Source: Pandoraea anhela (lineage in GTDB: Bacteria > Pseudomonadota > Gammaproteobacteria > Burkholderiales > Burkholderiaceae). From it: a stretch of DNA of 64,000 bases. The notes under the pieces are model-generated. The model saw only the letters and a list, made by a program, of their open reading frames with translations, was not told where the DNA came from and searched no databases. Location of the stretch: NCBI RefSeq assembly GCF_902459655.1, contig NZ_CABPSB010000001.1, positions 620,001 to 684,000 of the forward strand, in the 5' to 3' direction. The translations under genes were made by a program, and so were the position numbers. Positions 19,782 through 30,593 of the stretch are shown one piece after another (positions within the stretch are counted from its first letter, which is position 1; each line of letters opens with the position of its first letter).

Positions 19782-20885
19782 TCACTCCGGCGCACGCGCA
19801 GGAACAACCGGCGTGTCGACGCGGACATCGCCGCATTGCGCGCGATGACGGAGCGCATGATCGATCAGCACGAGCGCCAGCAGCGCCTCAGCGATCGGCG
19901 TGGCACGAATGCCCACGCATGGATCATGACGGCCAAACGTCTCCACCGTCGCCGGTTGCCCGGTCACATCGACCGATCGACGTGGTGTACGAATGCTCGA
20001 TGTCGGCTTGATGGCGATCGAGACCTCGATATCCTGACCGGTCGAAATGCCACCGAGAATGCCGCCGGCATTGTTGCCGACGAAGCCTTCCGGCGTCAGT
20101 TCGTCGCCATGCTCGGAACCTTTCTGCGTCACACTACGGAATCCCGCACCGATCTCCACCCCTTTGACGGCATTGAGCCCCATCATCGCGTGGGCAATAT
20201 CGGCATCGAGACGATCGAACAGCGGCTCACCCAGACCGACCGGCACGCCGGTCGCAACGACGCGCAGCTTCGCCCCTACGGAATCCCCTGCCTTGCGCAG
20301 GTCGTCCATATACGTTTCCAACTGCGGAACAACGTCAGCGTTCGCGGCGAAGAACGGGTTCTGCGAGACCTGCGACCAATCGGTCTGCGCAATCTCGATG
20401 TCCCCCAGTTGCGTCATGCAACCGCGCACCTGCACACCGTAGCGCTCGGCCAACCATTTCTTGGCCACGGCGCCCGCCGCCACCACGGGCGCGGTCAGGC
20501 GGGCCGATGAACGGCCACCGCCGCGATAATCGCGCACGCCGTACTTCTGCAAATAGGTGTAATCGGCATGGCCGGGACGGAACGTCTGGACAATATTGCC
20601 GTAATCTTTGCTGCGTTGATCCGTATTGCGGATGAGCAAAGCGATGGGCGTGCCCGTCGTCACGCCTTCGAAAACCCCCGAGAGAATCTCGACGGCGTCC
20701 GGCTCGTTACGCTGCGTGACGTGACGCGACGTACCGGGACGGCGGCGATCCAGTTCGACCTGAATGTCGGCTTCCGTCAGCGCCATTCCCGGCGGGCAGC
20801 CATCGATGACACAGCCGATGGCCGGGCCATGCGATTCGCCGAAAGTGGTAACGGTAAACAGGGTTCCAAGCGTATTGCCAGACAT
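19782..20885 (-). CDS. aroC: Chorismate synthase
   Basis: A 367-residue enzyme of the shikimate pathway. It converts 5-enolpyruvylshikimate-3-phosphate to chorismate using reduced FMN. Signature motifs: [18 protein letters not shown] (residues 17-34), [15 protein letters not shown] (about 116-130), and the C-terminal [16 protein letters not shown]. Length is normal. It is the last gene of a run with the MFS-acyltransferase and CBS genes, 36 bases downstream of the former. Confidence 0.97.
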   Translation of the reverse strand: MSGNTLGTLFTVTTFGESHGPAIGCVIDGCPPGMALTEADIQVELDRRRPGTSRHVTQRNEPDAVEILSGVFEGVTTGTPIALLIRNTDQRSKDYGNIVQTFRPGHADYTYLQKYGVRDYRGGGRSSARLTAPVVAAGAVAKKWLAERYGVQVRGCMTQLGDIEIAQTDWSQVSQNPFFAANADVVPQLETYMDDLRKAGDSVGAKLRVVATGVPVGLGEPLFDRLDADIAHAMMGLNAVKGVEIGAGFRSVTQKGSEHGDELTPEGFVGNNAGGILGGISTGQDIEVSIAIKPTSSIRTPRRSVDVTGQPATVETFGRHDPCVGIRATPIAEALLALVLIDHALRHRAQCGDVRVDTPVVPARAPE

Positions 20886-20921
20886 ACGGGGATCAGGTTG
20901 GGGTGTGACGGAAAGACTCTA

Positions 20922-22841
20922 TTATACCGGCCAGGGGCCGCGCAGCTTGAGCACCTTATCGCGTAGCGACTCCGGTGTGGCCTGAGCCGGTTCGACGGGT
21001 TCGCCGATCACCAATTCCAGCCGATTCAGGATGCCTCGCTTGAACGGACGCGTCATTGCCGCCCCACCGTGCCGGGAGAAAAAGCTGCCCCACAGCCCGC
21101 GCAACGCCATGGGCACGACCGGCACCGGAGAGCGCTCGATAATGCGCTGCACACCTTGCCGGAAGACTTGCAGATCACCGGAGGCCGTCAGCTTACCCTC
21201 CGGAAAGAGACAAATCACGTCTCCCGCGTCGAGCGCCTCAGCGATTTTCCCGTAAGCCCGCTCAAGCCCTGCCGCGTCTTCATGCGCTGGCGCAATAGGA
21301 ATCGCCCCGACGGTACGGAAGAACCACGACAGCACGGGGATACGAAAAATTCGGTGATCCATCACAAAACGCACCGGCCGGCGGATCGAAGCGCCGATCA
21401 CCACCGCGTCTGCGAAGCTAACGTGATTGCATACGAGTACACATGGCCCCGCATCGGGAATCCGATCGGCCCCTTTGACCTCGATCCGATAGACGGTATG
21501 GAGCATCAGCCACATGACGAAGCGAATCAAAAATTCCGGCAGCAGCGAGTACAGATATACGGCGACCAACGCGTTGAGAACGCCTGTCACCAGATACAAC
21601 TGGTCGATGGTGAATCCGGCTTTGGTCAGCATCATCGCCATGAGCGCGGAGACGACCATGAACAGCGCATTCAGGATATTGTTCGCGGCAATGATGCGCG
21701 CGCGATGCGACGGCTGACTGCGACTCTGGATCAGCGCGTACAACGGCACGCTGTAGAAACCGCCGAACATGGCCAGCAGGAACAGGTCAGCCAGAATGCG
21801 CCAATGGCCCGGTCGCGACACGAACTCGCCAACGGTCAACAGCGCCGCGCCCGCAGAGCCGCCACGGCTCGCGAAATAGAGATCGACGGCGAACACGGTC
21901 ATGCCGATCGAACCGAACGGCACCAGCCCAATCTCCACTTTGCCGCCGGAGAGCCGCTCACACAGCAATGATCCCAGGCCGATCCCGACCGAAAACATGG
22001 CCAGCAGGAGCGTGACCACATCCGGATTCGCGCCCAGTACATCACGCGCGAAATTGAAAAACGAGGCCAGGAAAGTCGCGCCCAGGAACCAGAGCCAGGA
22101 AATACCGAGCAGGCTCTGAAATACCGCTCGATCCGCACGCGCAATTCGCAGATTGCGCCACGTCTCGGTAAACGGGTTCCAGTTGATACGCAGATCCGGT
22201 TGCGCAGCCGGCGTTTGCGGCACCCATGTCGAGACCACGCGCCCCAGCACGGCCACGCCGATGCACACGCCGGCGATCCAGGGCAACGCCCCCGCCCCGG
22301 CCCCCGCCATCTCACCACCGACGATCGTGCCGAGAAGAATTGCCACGAACGTGCCCATCTCGACGAGCCCGTTACCGCCGACCAGTTCGTGATCGGCGAG
22401 ATGCTGCGGCAGATAGGCGTATTTGACTGGCCCGAACAGCGTGGAATGCAGCCCCATCAGGAAGGTGCAAACGTAGAGGAGCGACGCATTCGTCCAGACG
22501 AACCCCGCCGCGCCCACCACCATGATGGCGATTTCCAGCGTCTTGACGAATCGAATCAGACGCGCCTTGTCCCACTTGTCGGCAATCTGCCCGCTGGTCG
22601 CCGAAAACAGCAGAAATGGCGCAATGAAAATCGCGGAAATCAGGAACGCCGCGGTCTTGCCGTCGACGTCCTGAAACAGCGACGCATGGTAGGTGACGAG
22701 CGACGTGAACGCGATCTTGAACACGTTGTCGTTCATCGCGCCGAGGAACTGCGTCCAGAAGAACGGCGCGAACCGGCGTTCCTTCAGCAGTCGCGATTGG
22801 TGGCCGTCGCCGCGAGCCTCGCGCTGACTAGCCTCACTCAC
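20922..22841 (-). CDS. MFS transporter fused to 1-acylglycerol-3-phosphate acyltransferase domain
   Basis: A 639-residue fusion. Residues about 20-425 form a major facilitator domain related to the lysophospholipid transporter LplT (FFWTQFLGAMNDNVFK, SGQIADKWDKARLIR). Residues about 440-639 form a PlsC-type acyltransferase with NHVSFAD (HX4D motif, about residue 471) and FPEGKLT (about 545). By analogy with the LplT-Aas pair, it may flip lysophospholipid inward and re-acylate it. Its start overlaps the CBS gene stop by four bases (ATGA type), so translation is probably coupled. Confidence 0.9.
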   Translation of the reverse strand: MSEASQREARGDGHQSRLLKERRFAPFFWTQFLGAMNDNVFKIAFTSLVTYHASLFQDVDGKTAAFLISAIFIAPFLLFSATSGQIADKWDKARLIRFVKTLEIAIMVVGAAGFVWTNASLLYVCTFLMGLHSTLFGPVKYAYLPQHLADHELVGGNGLVEMGTFVAILLGTIVGGEMAGAGAGALPWIAGVCIGVAVLGRVVSTWVPQTPAAQPDLRINWNPFTETWRNLRIARADRAVFQSLLGISWLWFLGATFLASFFNFARDVLGANPDVVTLLLAMFSVGIGLGSLLCERLSGGKVEIGLVPFGSIGMTVFAVDLYFASRGGSAGAALLTVGEFVSRPGHWRILADLFLLAMFGGFYSVPLYALIQSRSQPSHRARIIAANNILNALFMVVSALMAMMLTKAGFTIDQLYLVTGVLNALVAVYLYSLLPEFLIRFVMWLMLHTVYRIEVKGADRIPDAGPCVLVCNHVSFADAVVIGASIRRPVRFVMDHRIFRIPVLSWFFRTVGAIPIAPAHEDAAGLERAYGKIAEALDAGDVICLFPEGKLTASGDLQVFRQGVQRIIERSPVPVVPMALRGLWGSFFSRHGGAAMTRPFKRGILNRLELVIGEPVEPAQATPESLRDKVLKLRGPWPV

Positions 22842-23293
22842 TTTGCGTTTTCCGCTTCCTCGGCCGGCCAGTCGCGAATGTAGGCCTTGAGCATGCGGTT
22901 CTCGAAAGATTGCTCTTCGACGACCGCGCGCGCTACATCGTAGAAGGAAATCACGCCCATGAGCGTGCGACTCTCCATGACCGGCAGATAACGAGCGTGA
23001 CGCTCGAGCATCATGCGGCGCACTTCGTTCACGTCGGTCTCAGGCGTACACGTGAGCGGATGGTCGTCCATGATCTTACGAATCGTGGACCCGCCGACCG
23101 TGCCGCCGTTCTTGCTGATGGTATTGATGATTTCGCGGAATGTGAGCATGCCCACGAGGTCGCCATACTCCATGACGACGAGCGAACCGATATCGTGCTC
23201 CGCCATCGTGTCGACGGCATCGGCCAGGGACGTTTCCGGGGTCACGGTGAAAAGGGTGTTGCCCTTTACTTTCAGAATGTCAGACACACGCAT
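22838..23293 (-). CDS. CBS-domain pair protein
   Basis: A 151-residue protein made of two CBS motifs (about 5-60 and 75-130), an adenine-nucleotide-binding regulatory module. MRVSDILKVKG and DIGSLVVMEYGDLVGMLTFREI mark the first; IMDDHPLTCTPETDVNEVRRMM and RYLPVMESRTLMGVISFYDV mark the second. The start ATG at 23293 lies eight bases after GAGGAG; a GTG three codons earlier is less well placed. Overlap with the downstream MFS-acyltransferase gene suggests it may regulate that protein in response to ATP/AMP or S-adenosyl ligands (inference). Confidence 0.9.
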   Translation of the reverse strand: MRVSDILKVKGNTLFTVTPETSLADAVDTMAEHDIGSLVVMEYGDLVGMLTFREIINTISKNGGTVGGSTIRKIMDDHPLTCTPETDVNEVRRMMLERHARYLPVMESRTLMGVISFYDVARAVVEEQSFENRMLKAYIRDWPAEEAENAK

Positions 23294-23723
23294 GGCACAC
23301 ACTCCTCATTGTGTTGCTCGGGCAAAACGTCGCGGTACGCAGCAAGCGCTGCCACCGAACGTCGCCGGACTTCGGCTTGCGAGACGGATGGCCGACGCGT
23401 ACGCCCGCTGTCTCCGCGTTATATTGGAATTGAAACCTGTTCGATGGATGCTATCGGAAAGCGTCTGAAAAGGAAAGGCGAAAGACGCGCACATGACCGC
23501 TTGGCGCGGGTTTTCGGCCGATTCTGCATCGACGATAAGACAACACCTTACCCCCGACATCGGACAACACCGCAATTTCCCTGATGCGGCCCGCAAAGGC
23601 TGCCGGAGCGCACGTCGGTGGTGCTAGGATTGCCGTATACGTAAAGTCTGCTTCACGCGTCTGCCCGGTGAGCGTTTTTCACTCGAGCGCCCACTTCACG
23701 CCATCAGCGAGGCCCTCTCCGAC
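23294..23723. other. Intergenic region between divergent CBS and metY genes
   Basis: 430 bases without a convincing gene. Short open frames here are shadows. No riboswitch fold or clear sigma-70 promoter could be identified by eye, although the region must hold promoters for both flanking genes. Confidence 0.5.
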
Positions 23724-25031
23724 ATGCCAGTTCCGCACTTCGACACGCTTGCCCTGCACGCCGGGGCCGCGCCCGACCCCACCACGGGAGCACGCGCCAC
23801 TCCGATCTACCAAACCACGTCGTTCGTCTTCTCCGATGCCGATCAGGCCGCCGCGCTATTCAACATGGAACGCGCCGGACATGTGTATTCGCGCATCTCC
23901 AATCCGACCAACGCGGTGTTCGAAGAGCGAATGGCGGCACTGGAGAACGGCGTCGGGGCCATCGCAACCGCAAGCGGACAGGCCGCCCTGCATCTGGCGA
24001 TCGCCACGCTGATGGGCGCGGGTTCGCATATCGTGGCGTCGAGCGCGCTCTATGGCGGCTCGCATAATCTGCTGCATTACACGCTGCGGCGTTTCGGCAT
24101 CGAGACGACCTTCGTTCGCCCCGGCGATCTGAATGCCTGGCGCGCCGCCATCCGGCCTGAAACGCGCCTGCTCTTCGGCGAAACACTTGGCAATCCGGGG
24201 CTGGACGTGCTCGACATCGGGCAAATCGCCGGCATCGCCCATGACGCCGGCGTGCCCTTGCTCGTTGACAGCACGTTCACCACGCCATGGCTCATCCAGC
24301 CGTTCGCGCACGGCGCGGACTTCGTTTATCACTCGGCGACCAAATTCCTGGGCGGTCACGGCACGACGATCGGCGGGGTGCTGATCGACGGCGGCACGTT
24401 CGATTTCGAGAAAAGCGGCAAATTTCCCGAACTGACCGAGCCCTACGATGGCTTCCACGGCATGGTTTTCGCGGAGGAGAATTCCGTCGCCCCGTTCCTG
24501 CTGCGCGCACGTCGCGAGGGGTTACGCGACTTCGGCGCGTGTCTGCATCCGCAGGCTGCATGGCAATTGCTGCAAGGTATCGAAACCCTCCCGCTTCGCA
24601 TGGCGCGGCATGTGGACAATGCACGCCGCGTGGTGGACTTTCTGGCCGGGCACGAAGCCGTCGCGAGCGTGGCCTACCCCGAATTGCCATCGCACCCCGA
24701 TTACGCGCTTGCCAAACGATTGCTGCCACGAGGCGCAGGTGCCGTGTTCAGCTTCAATCTGAAAGGCGATCGTGACGCCGGCAGACGGTTCATCGAGTCA
24801 TTGCAACTGTTCTCGCATCTCGCGAACGTGGGAGACGCCCGTTCGCTGGTGATTCATCCGGCATCGACGACGCACTTTCGCATGGACGCCGCAGCGCTGG
24901 CCGCCGCCGGTATCGGAGAGGGCACAGTGCGGCTGTCCATCGGGCTGGAAGATCCCGACGACCTGATACAAGACCTCGGGCGCGGCCTGAAAGCCGCGGT
25001 CAAATCGTCCACGAAGGGGCAAGCCCGATGA
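23724..25031 (+). CDS. O-acetylhomoserine aminocarboxypropyltransferase (MetY-type sulfhydrylase)
   Basis: A 435-residue PLP enzyme of the Cys/Met metabolism family. It probably makes homocysteine from O-acetylhomoserine and sulfide. FDTLALHAGAAPDPTTGARATPIYQTTSF is the MetY-like N-terminus, GVGAIATASGQAAL follows, and the PLP lysine lies in YHSATKFLGGHGTTIGG. The length (about 430) favours MetY over the shorter MetB/MetZ enzymes, which have about 390 residues. It is followed by a hydrolase gene overlapping by four bases. Confidence 0.9.
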   Translation: MPVPHFDTLALHAGAAPDPTTGARATPIYQTTSFVFSDADQAAALFNMERAGHVYSRISNPTNAVFEERMAALENGVGAIATASGQAALHLAIATLMGAGSHIVASSALYGGSHNLLHYTLRRFGIETTFVRPGDLNAWRAAIRPETRLLFGETLGNPGLDVLDIGQIAGIAHDAGVPLLVDSTFTTPWLIQPFAHGADFVYHSATKFLGGHGTTIGGVLIDGGTFDFEKSGKFPELTEPYDGFHGMVFAEENSVAPFLLRARREGLRDFGACLHPQAAWQLLQGIETLPLRMARHVDNARRVVDFLAGHEAVASVAYPELPSHPDYALAKRLLPRGAGAVFSFNLKGDRDAGRRFIESLQLFSHLANVGDARSLVIHPASTTHFRMDAAALAAAGIGEGTVRLSIGLEDPDDLIQDLGRGLKAAVKSSTKGQAR

Positions 25032-25843
25032 ATTTCAAAATTGCAGGCCACAACCTTTATGCCTACACGGCGGGCAAGCCGATTCATCCGGCACTGCCCA
25101 CGGTCGTCTTCGTGCATGGCGCGCAGCACGACCACAGTGTCTGGGGCTTACAGAGCCGGTACCTCGCCAATCATGGCATGAACGTGCTTGCGCTCGATCT
25201 GCCGGGACATCATCGAAGCACCGGCGCACCGCTCGGAACGATCGGCGAGATGGCGGATCGGGTGGTCGACGTACTGAACGCCGCCGGCATCGGCAGCGCT
25301 GCGTGGGTCGGCCACAGCATGGGGTCGCTGATCGCGCTTGACGCGGCAGCGCGCCACCCCGAGCGAGTCACGCGCATCGCACTCGTCGGTACGGCGTATC
25401 CGATGAAAGTCTCGGACACCTTGCGCAACGCCGCCGCCGAGCGCGAGTCCGAGGCTATCGCGCTGGTCAACGCCTGGTCGCACAGCACGCTCGCCGCGAA
25501 GCCTTCCGCGCCCGAGCCCGGATTCTGGACCTGGGGAGGCAATCAGCGCTTGATGGAGCGCGTGGCGCAGCGCAATCCGGCGAAGGTGTTTCTCACGGAT
25601 TTCGAAGCGTGCAATTCGTACGATCAGGGGATGGAGGTGGTCGCCCGCGTGAAATGCCCGGTGCTCGCCGTACTGGGACAACGGGACCAGATGACGCCGC
25701 CACGCGCGGCGCAGGCACTGCTCGACGCCCTGCGCGACGCCGGCGTGCCGGTCACGATAACGCTCGTGAACGCGGGGCACGCCATCATGACGGAGCAACC
25801 GGACGCCCTGCTCGATGCCCTCAAGCGATTCATGCGAGACTAA
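25028..25843 (+). CDS. Alpha/beta-hydrolase, translationally coupled to metY
   Basis: A 271-residue alpha/beta hydrolase. HGAQHDHSVW forms the oxyanion-hole region, WVGHSMGSLIALDAA the nucleophile elbow (Ser), an Asp follows in LGQRDQMTPP, and His is in VNAGHAIMTEQP. The full catalytic triad is therefore visible. The start overlaps the metY stop (ATGA), so coupled translation is likely. No signal peptide. The substrate is unknown; a role in sulfur or homoserine-ester metabolism would be a guess from position. Confidence 0.88.
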   Translation: MNFKIAGHNLYAYTAGKPIHPALPTVVFVHGAQHDHSVWGLQSRYLANHGMNVLALDLPGHHRSTGAPLGTIGEMADRVVDVLNAAGIGSAAWVGHSMGSLIALDAAARHPERVTRIALVGTAYPMKVSDTLRNAAAERESEAIALVNAWSHSTLAAKPSAPEPGFWTWGGNQRLMERVAQRNPAKVFLTDFEACNSYDQGMEVVARVKCPVLAVLGQRDQMTPPRAAQALLDALRDAGVPVTITLVNAGHAIMTEQPDALLDALKRFMRD

Positions 25844-25880
25844 GTGCGTCACCTTCGCCAATCGGGACAGGAGGCTTGCC

Positions 25881-26213
25881 ATGAACGAGGAACAGAAGCC
25901 CGCAGCGCCGTCGCAAACCTTTGACCGGTTTGCGGACTTTTACCCGTTTTATCTCGGCGAACACCGGAATCCGACGTGCCGGCGTCTGCATTTCGCAGGC
26001 TCGTGGGGCGTCATCGCGTTTTTGGTGACATTCGCGGTGACGGGTCATGCGTGGTGGTTGCTCGCAGCCATCGTGTGCGGCTACGCCTTCGCATGGATCG
26101 GCCACTTCTTCTTCGAAAAAAACCGGCCCGCCACGTTTCGCCACCCGATCTACAGCCTGATGGGCGACTGGGTCATGTTCCGCGACATCTGCGTGGGGCG
26201 CATCAAGCTTTAG
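25881..26213 (+). CDS. Mpo1-like (DUF962) membrane protein
   Basis: A 110-residue protein. It has the DUF962/Mpo1 motif set: FYPFYLGEHRNPTCRRLHFAGS, two hydrophobic segments (about 46-85), then HFFFEKNRPATFRHPIYSLMGD. The conserved His residues match those proposed to bind iron in yeast Mpo1, a dioxygenase of fatty-acid alpha-oxidation. The start at 25881 follows an AGGAGG site; the frame's upstream 22 codons overlap the hydrolase and lack a ribosome-binding site. Its stop overlaps the convergent YihY stop in TTAG at 26210-26213. Confidence 0.88.
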   Translation: MNEEQKPAAPSQTFDRFADFYPFYLGEHRNPTCRRLHFAGSWGVIAFLVTFAVTGHAWWLLAAIVCGYAFAWIGHFFFEKNRPATFRHPIYSLMGDWVMFRDICVGRIKL

Positions 26214-27589
26214 CGTGTCGACGGATACGGCCGCCCCTCGCGGTCGACCTCACCCTCGTCGCCCAGGGCCACCTTTCCCACCTTGCTCACCTTTCTCACC
26301 TCCCCCACCCCGTCCACCTCATCCACTTCTGTCGACGAAAGCCCCGAAAGATCGGAAGGATCGCGCGGCAGGGCGTCGGCCAGCGGCACGTCCCATTTCC
26401 CTTCGCGCAGCATCTCCGCCACGTGAGCGCCATCAAGCGCGTGACGCTCCATCTGCCGCGCCAGCTCGTCGACGTTCAGGGCGAGTTGGGCGACCAGCGG
26501 TGAAAGCGTTGTCGTGCGCGGGTTGGCGAGCAACAGCCAACGCTCGGCAGGCGGTTGCATCGTGAGCCGTCCCACCCAGCCCATGCGTTCGAGTCTGCCG
26601 AGCAGCTCACCCGCGTGTTCCAGGCTGGTGCGCATGGCACGCGCCAACTGCTGTGTGGTGTACCCGCTGCCCCCCGCCTCCCGGTCCTGATTGAGCAGAT
26701 GGATCAGCGTGAGGCCGTCGAGCAAGTCACTGCCCGGGAATCGCGGATACTGAAAATGACCGAGACGCAGCGCCGGCAATACCGACGTGATCGTCGCGCC
26801 CAACAGCGCCACCAGCCACGACAGGTAAATCCACAACAGAAAGATCGGCACTGCCGCAAATGCCCCGTAGACAGCGGTGTAAGTCGGGAACTGACGGATG
26901 TACATCCCGAAGCCGCGTTTGGTCAGATCGAACGCGAGCGCCGCCACCACACCACCGACCAGTGCATCGCGCCAATCCACTTTGCAATTCGGCATGTAGA
27001 CGTACATCAGCATGAACGCCACGCTCGTGAGCGCCAGCGGAATCAGACTGAGCAGCGAAGCTACGGCGGGCGGCAGCGTGCTCACGAGCGACATCGACTG
27101 CGTGAACACATACGAGCTGATCGACAAACTCACACCGAACAGCAACGGCCCAAGCGTAAGCAGGCTCCAATAAATGAGCAGACGCTGAGCCAGGGGGCGC
27201 GGACGCGGCACGCGCCAGATCACATTGAAGGCCGACTCGATCGTCATCAGCGTGAGGACCGACGTCACCAGCAAACCGATCAGGCCGAACGCGGTCAGGC
27301 TCTTCGCCTTCGACGCGAACTGGTTGAGATAGTTGAAAATCTGCGCGTTGACGCTCTCAGGCATCAAATGTTCCAGCAGGAAACCCTGCAAGGCGTCGCG
27401 AAACGAATTAAAGATCGGAAACGCCGTGAACAGCGCGAACGTGACGGCAAACAGCGGCACGATCGACAGGATCGAAGTGAACGTCAGACTTCCCGCCACT
27501 TGCGGAATCCGATCGTCCTGTGCCCGCGCAAGCGCGTACCTCAGCAATTGGCGAACGTTATTCCAGTTGATGCGGGACAGTTTGAGCAA
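26210..27589 (-). CDS. YihY/UPF0761 family inner-membrane protein with winged-helix and repeat tail
   Basis: A 459-residue protein. The N-terminal part (about 1-285) has six hydrophobic segments and motifs of the YihY family (IPQVAGSLTFTSILSIVPLFAV, VPIFLLWIYLSWLVALLGA). The family was once called RNase BN, a name now considered wrong. Residues about 300-410 resemble a helix-turn-helix module (GGSGYTTQQLARAMRTSLEHAGELLGRLERMGW). The tail at about 420-440 is seven tripeptide repeats. The function of the family is unknown; a role in membrane transport or virulence secretion has been proposed for relatives. Confidence 0.88.
   Translation of the reverse strand: MLKLSRINWNNVRQLLRYALARAQDDRIPQVAGSLTFTSILSIVPLFAVTFALFTAFPIFNSFRDALQGFLLEHLMPESVNAQIFNYLNQFASKAKSLTAFGLIGLLVTSVLTLMTIESAFNVIWRVPRPRPLAQRLLIYWSLLTLGPLLFGVSLSISSYVFTQSMSLVSTLPPAVASLLSLIPLALTSVAFMLMYVYMPNCKVDWRDALVGGVVAALAFDLTKRGFGMYIRQFPTYTAVYGAFAAVPIFLLWIYLSWLVALLGATITSVLPALRLGHFQYPRFPGSDLLDGLTLIHLLNQDREAGGSGYTTQQLARAMRTSLEHAGELLGRLERMGWVGRLTMQPPAERWLLLANPRTTTLSPLVAQLALNVDELARQMERHALDGAHVAEMLREGKWDVPLADALPRDPSDLSGLSSTEVDEVDGVGEVRKVSKVGKVALGDEGEVDREGRPYPSTR
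26269..26331. repeat. Seven tandem 9-bp repeats coding a tripeptide tail
   Basis: Seven consecutive degenerate 9-mers of the form (C/T)CAC(C/T)(T/C)NNN run from 26269 to 26331. On the minus strand they encode TEV-DEV-DGV-GEV-RKV-SKV-GKV in the YihY protein. The residues before each Val change from acidic to basic along the array. Confidence 0.9.
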
Positions 27590-28564
<975 letters not shown>

Positions 28565-28621
28565 GCCTTTGCGACGCGTCGCCCCCGCCCCCGCAGTGAC
28601 ACAGGCACACGAGACTCGCCC

Positions 28622-29062
28622 ATGACTGCCACACCGCCCGATCTCCCGCACCATCCGCCACACGACGCGCCCAATGGCGTGCCCACGGGCGCGTCCCATA
28701 CGCACTGGCTTAGGCGGGTGAGCATCGCCAGTCTGCTGGCGTTGATCGCCTTGTCGGTGGCATGGGAATTGTGGCTCGCGCCGCTGCGTCCCGGCGGCTC
28801 ATGGCTGGTGCTCAAGGCGCTGCTCCTGCTGTTGCCGTTGCGCGGGGTGCTGCGTGGCGATCTGTACACGCTTCAGTGGTCGAGCATGTTTATCCTGCTG
28901 TTTCTGGCGGAAGGCGTGGTGCGCGGCATGTCCGACACCGGGGCGTCCGCATCGCTCGCGTGGATCGAGACGGCGCTCTCGCTCGTGTTCTTCTTCGCAA
29001 CGATCTTTTATCTGCGGCCTTTCAAACGCGCGGCGAAAGCCCGGGCGGCGGCGGCACGCTAG
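28622..29062 (+). CDS. DUF2069 membrane protein
   Basis: A 146-residue protein with a Pro/His-rich cytoplasmic N-terminus (1-28) and about four hydrophobic segments (residues 33-130). LRRVSIASLLALIALSVAWELWLAPLR and LVLKALLLLLPLRGVLRGDLYTLQWSSMF match DUF2069, a proteobacterial membrane family often found next to WrbA genes. Function unknown. It follows the flavoprotein by 57 bases and is probably cotranscribed. Confidence 0.85.
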   Translation: MTATPPDLPHHPPHDAPNGVPTGASHTHWLRRVSIASLLALIALSVAWELWLAPLRPGGSWLVLKALLLLLPLRGVLRGDLYTLQWSSMFILLFLAEGVVRGMSDTGASASLAWIETALSLVFFFATIFYLRPFKRAAKARAAAAR

Positions 29063-29171
29063 TCGTCGTCACGCGCGTGCACCGGTCGTTCGTCACAGTA
29101 TCGCCAATCGTTAAGCGTCGATCATCCATACCGCGCGCGGCGAACTCACATCGGGCAACGCCTCCCCTGCC

Positions 29172-30593
29172 ATGAACAACGCCGAATTCCTCACTGCATG
29201 CCGCGACCTCCTGGGCCGCGACCATGTCCTGCAAGAGGCCGCCGACACTGTCGGCTACCTCACCGACCAACGCAAGCGCTATGTCGGCAAGGCGCTCGCC
29301 GTGCTGCGGCCGTCAGACGCCGCTCAAGTCGCCGCACTCGTGCGTCTGTGCGTCACCCATGGCGTGTCGATGGTGCCCCAAGGGGGCAATACCGGGCTCG
29401 CCGGCGGCGCAACACCCGATGTCAGCGGGCGCCAGGTCGTCATCAGCCTGCGCCGCCTGGACCGCATCCGGCAGGTGGACGCCGACAACATGACGCTCAC
29501 GGCCGAGGCTGGATGCCTTCTCGCCAACGTTCAGGCAGCAGCGGCAGCGGTCGAACGACTGTTCCCGCTGAGTCTCGCAGCGGAAGGCAGTTGCACCATC
29601 GGCGGCAATCTCGCCACGAACGCGGGCGGGACGGCGGTGCTGCGTTACGGCAATGCACGCGAATTGTGTCTCGGTCTGGAGGTCGTGACACCACAAGGCG
29701 AATTGTGGGACGGACTGCGCGGCTTGCGTAAGGACAATACCGGTTACGACCTGCGGGACCTGTTCATCGGCGCGGAAGGCACGCTCGGCCTCATCACCGC
29801 CGCAACCCTCAAACTCTTCGCACAACCGGCAGCTCGCATGACGGCACTCGCTGCGCTCGACAGCCCGGCCGACGCCCTCGCGCTGCTGAACCTCGCCCAG
29901 CGCATGGCCGGGCCGCTGCTCACGGGCTTCGAGTTGATGTCCGACTTCTGCCTCAAGCTGGTGGCGCAGGTCTTCGCGCAGCAACGCTACCCGTTCTCTC
30001 AACCGTATGCGCAGGCCGTACTGCTGGAGCTTTCCGACAACGAAAGCGAGACGCACGCACGCGAGCTGCTGGAGCGCGTGTTGAACACCGCCGTCGATCA
30101 GGGCATCGTGCGCGACGCCATTGTCGCCAGCAGCCTTGCCCAGTCGAACGCTCTTTGGCATTTGCGCGAGAGCATTCCGCTCGCGCAATCGGCCACCGGT
30201 CTCAACATCAAGCACGATATCGCCGTGCCGGTCTCGCAGGTGCCCGCGTTCATTGCGGCCACGGATCCGATCGTGCAGCGCATCGCCCCCGGCGCGCGCA
30301 TGGTGACGTTCGGGCATCTCGGCGACGGCAATCTGCACTACAACGTCATGGCGCCCGAAGGCGTCGATCCCGCTGTCTTCCTCGAGCAATATCAGTCGCC
30401 CGTGACCGATGCCGTGCACGACAGCGTGCATACACATCGCGGCACCATCAGCGCGGAGCATGGGCTAGGGCAATTCAAACGCGAGGCCTCGGCGCATTAC
30501 AAGTCGCCCGTGGAACTCGCTCTGATGCGCGCGCTGAAAACCGCTCTCGACCCGCTCGGACTGATGAACCCCGGCAAGGTCCTGCCGGACTGA
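29172..30593 (+). CDS. FAD-binding oxidoreductase, D-2-hydroxyacid dehydrogenase type
   Basis: A 473-residue flavoenzyme of the GlcD/D-2-hydroxyglutarate dehydrogenase family. An N-terminal PCMH FAD-binding domain (MVPQGGNTGLAGGATPD about residues 61-77; EGSCTIGGNLATNAGG about 138-153) is followed by a C-terminal FAD-oxidase domain with the metal/substrate motif GHLGDGNLHYN and the terminal MNPGKVLPD. Such enzymes oxidise D-lactate, D-2-hydroxyglutarate or glycolate; the sequence does not say which. No signal peptide. Confidence 0.92.
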   Translation: MNNAEFLTACRDLLGRDHVLQEAADTVGYLTDQRKRYVGKALAVLRPSDAAQVAALVRLCVTHGVSMVPQGGNTGLAGGATPDVSGRQVVISLRRLDRIRQVDADNMTLTAEAGCLLANVQAAAAAVERLFPLSLAAEGSCTIGGNLATNAGGTAVLRYGNARELCLGLEVVTPQGELWDGLRGLRKDNTGYDLRDLFIGAEGTLGLITAATLKLFAQPAARMTALAALDSPADALALLNLAQRMAGPLLTGFELMSDFCLKLVAQVFAQQRYPFSQPYAQAVLLELSDNESETHARELLERVLNTAVDQGIVRDAIVASSLAQSNALWHLRESIPLAQSATGLNIKHDIAVPVSQVPAFIAATDPIVQRIAPGARMVTFGHLGDGNLHYNVMAPEGVDPAVFLEQYQSPVTDAVHDSVHTHRGTISAEHGLGQFKREASAHYKSPVELALMRALKTALDPLGLMNPGKVLPD

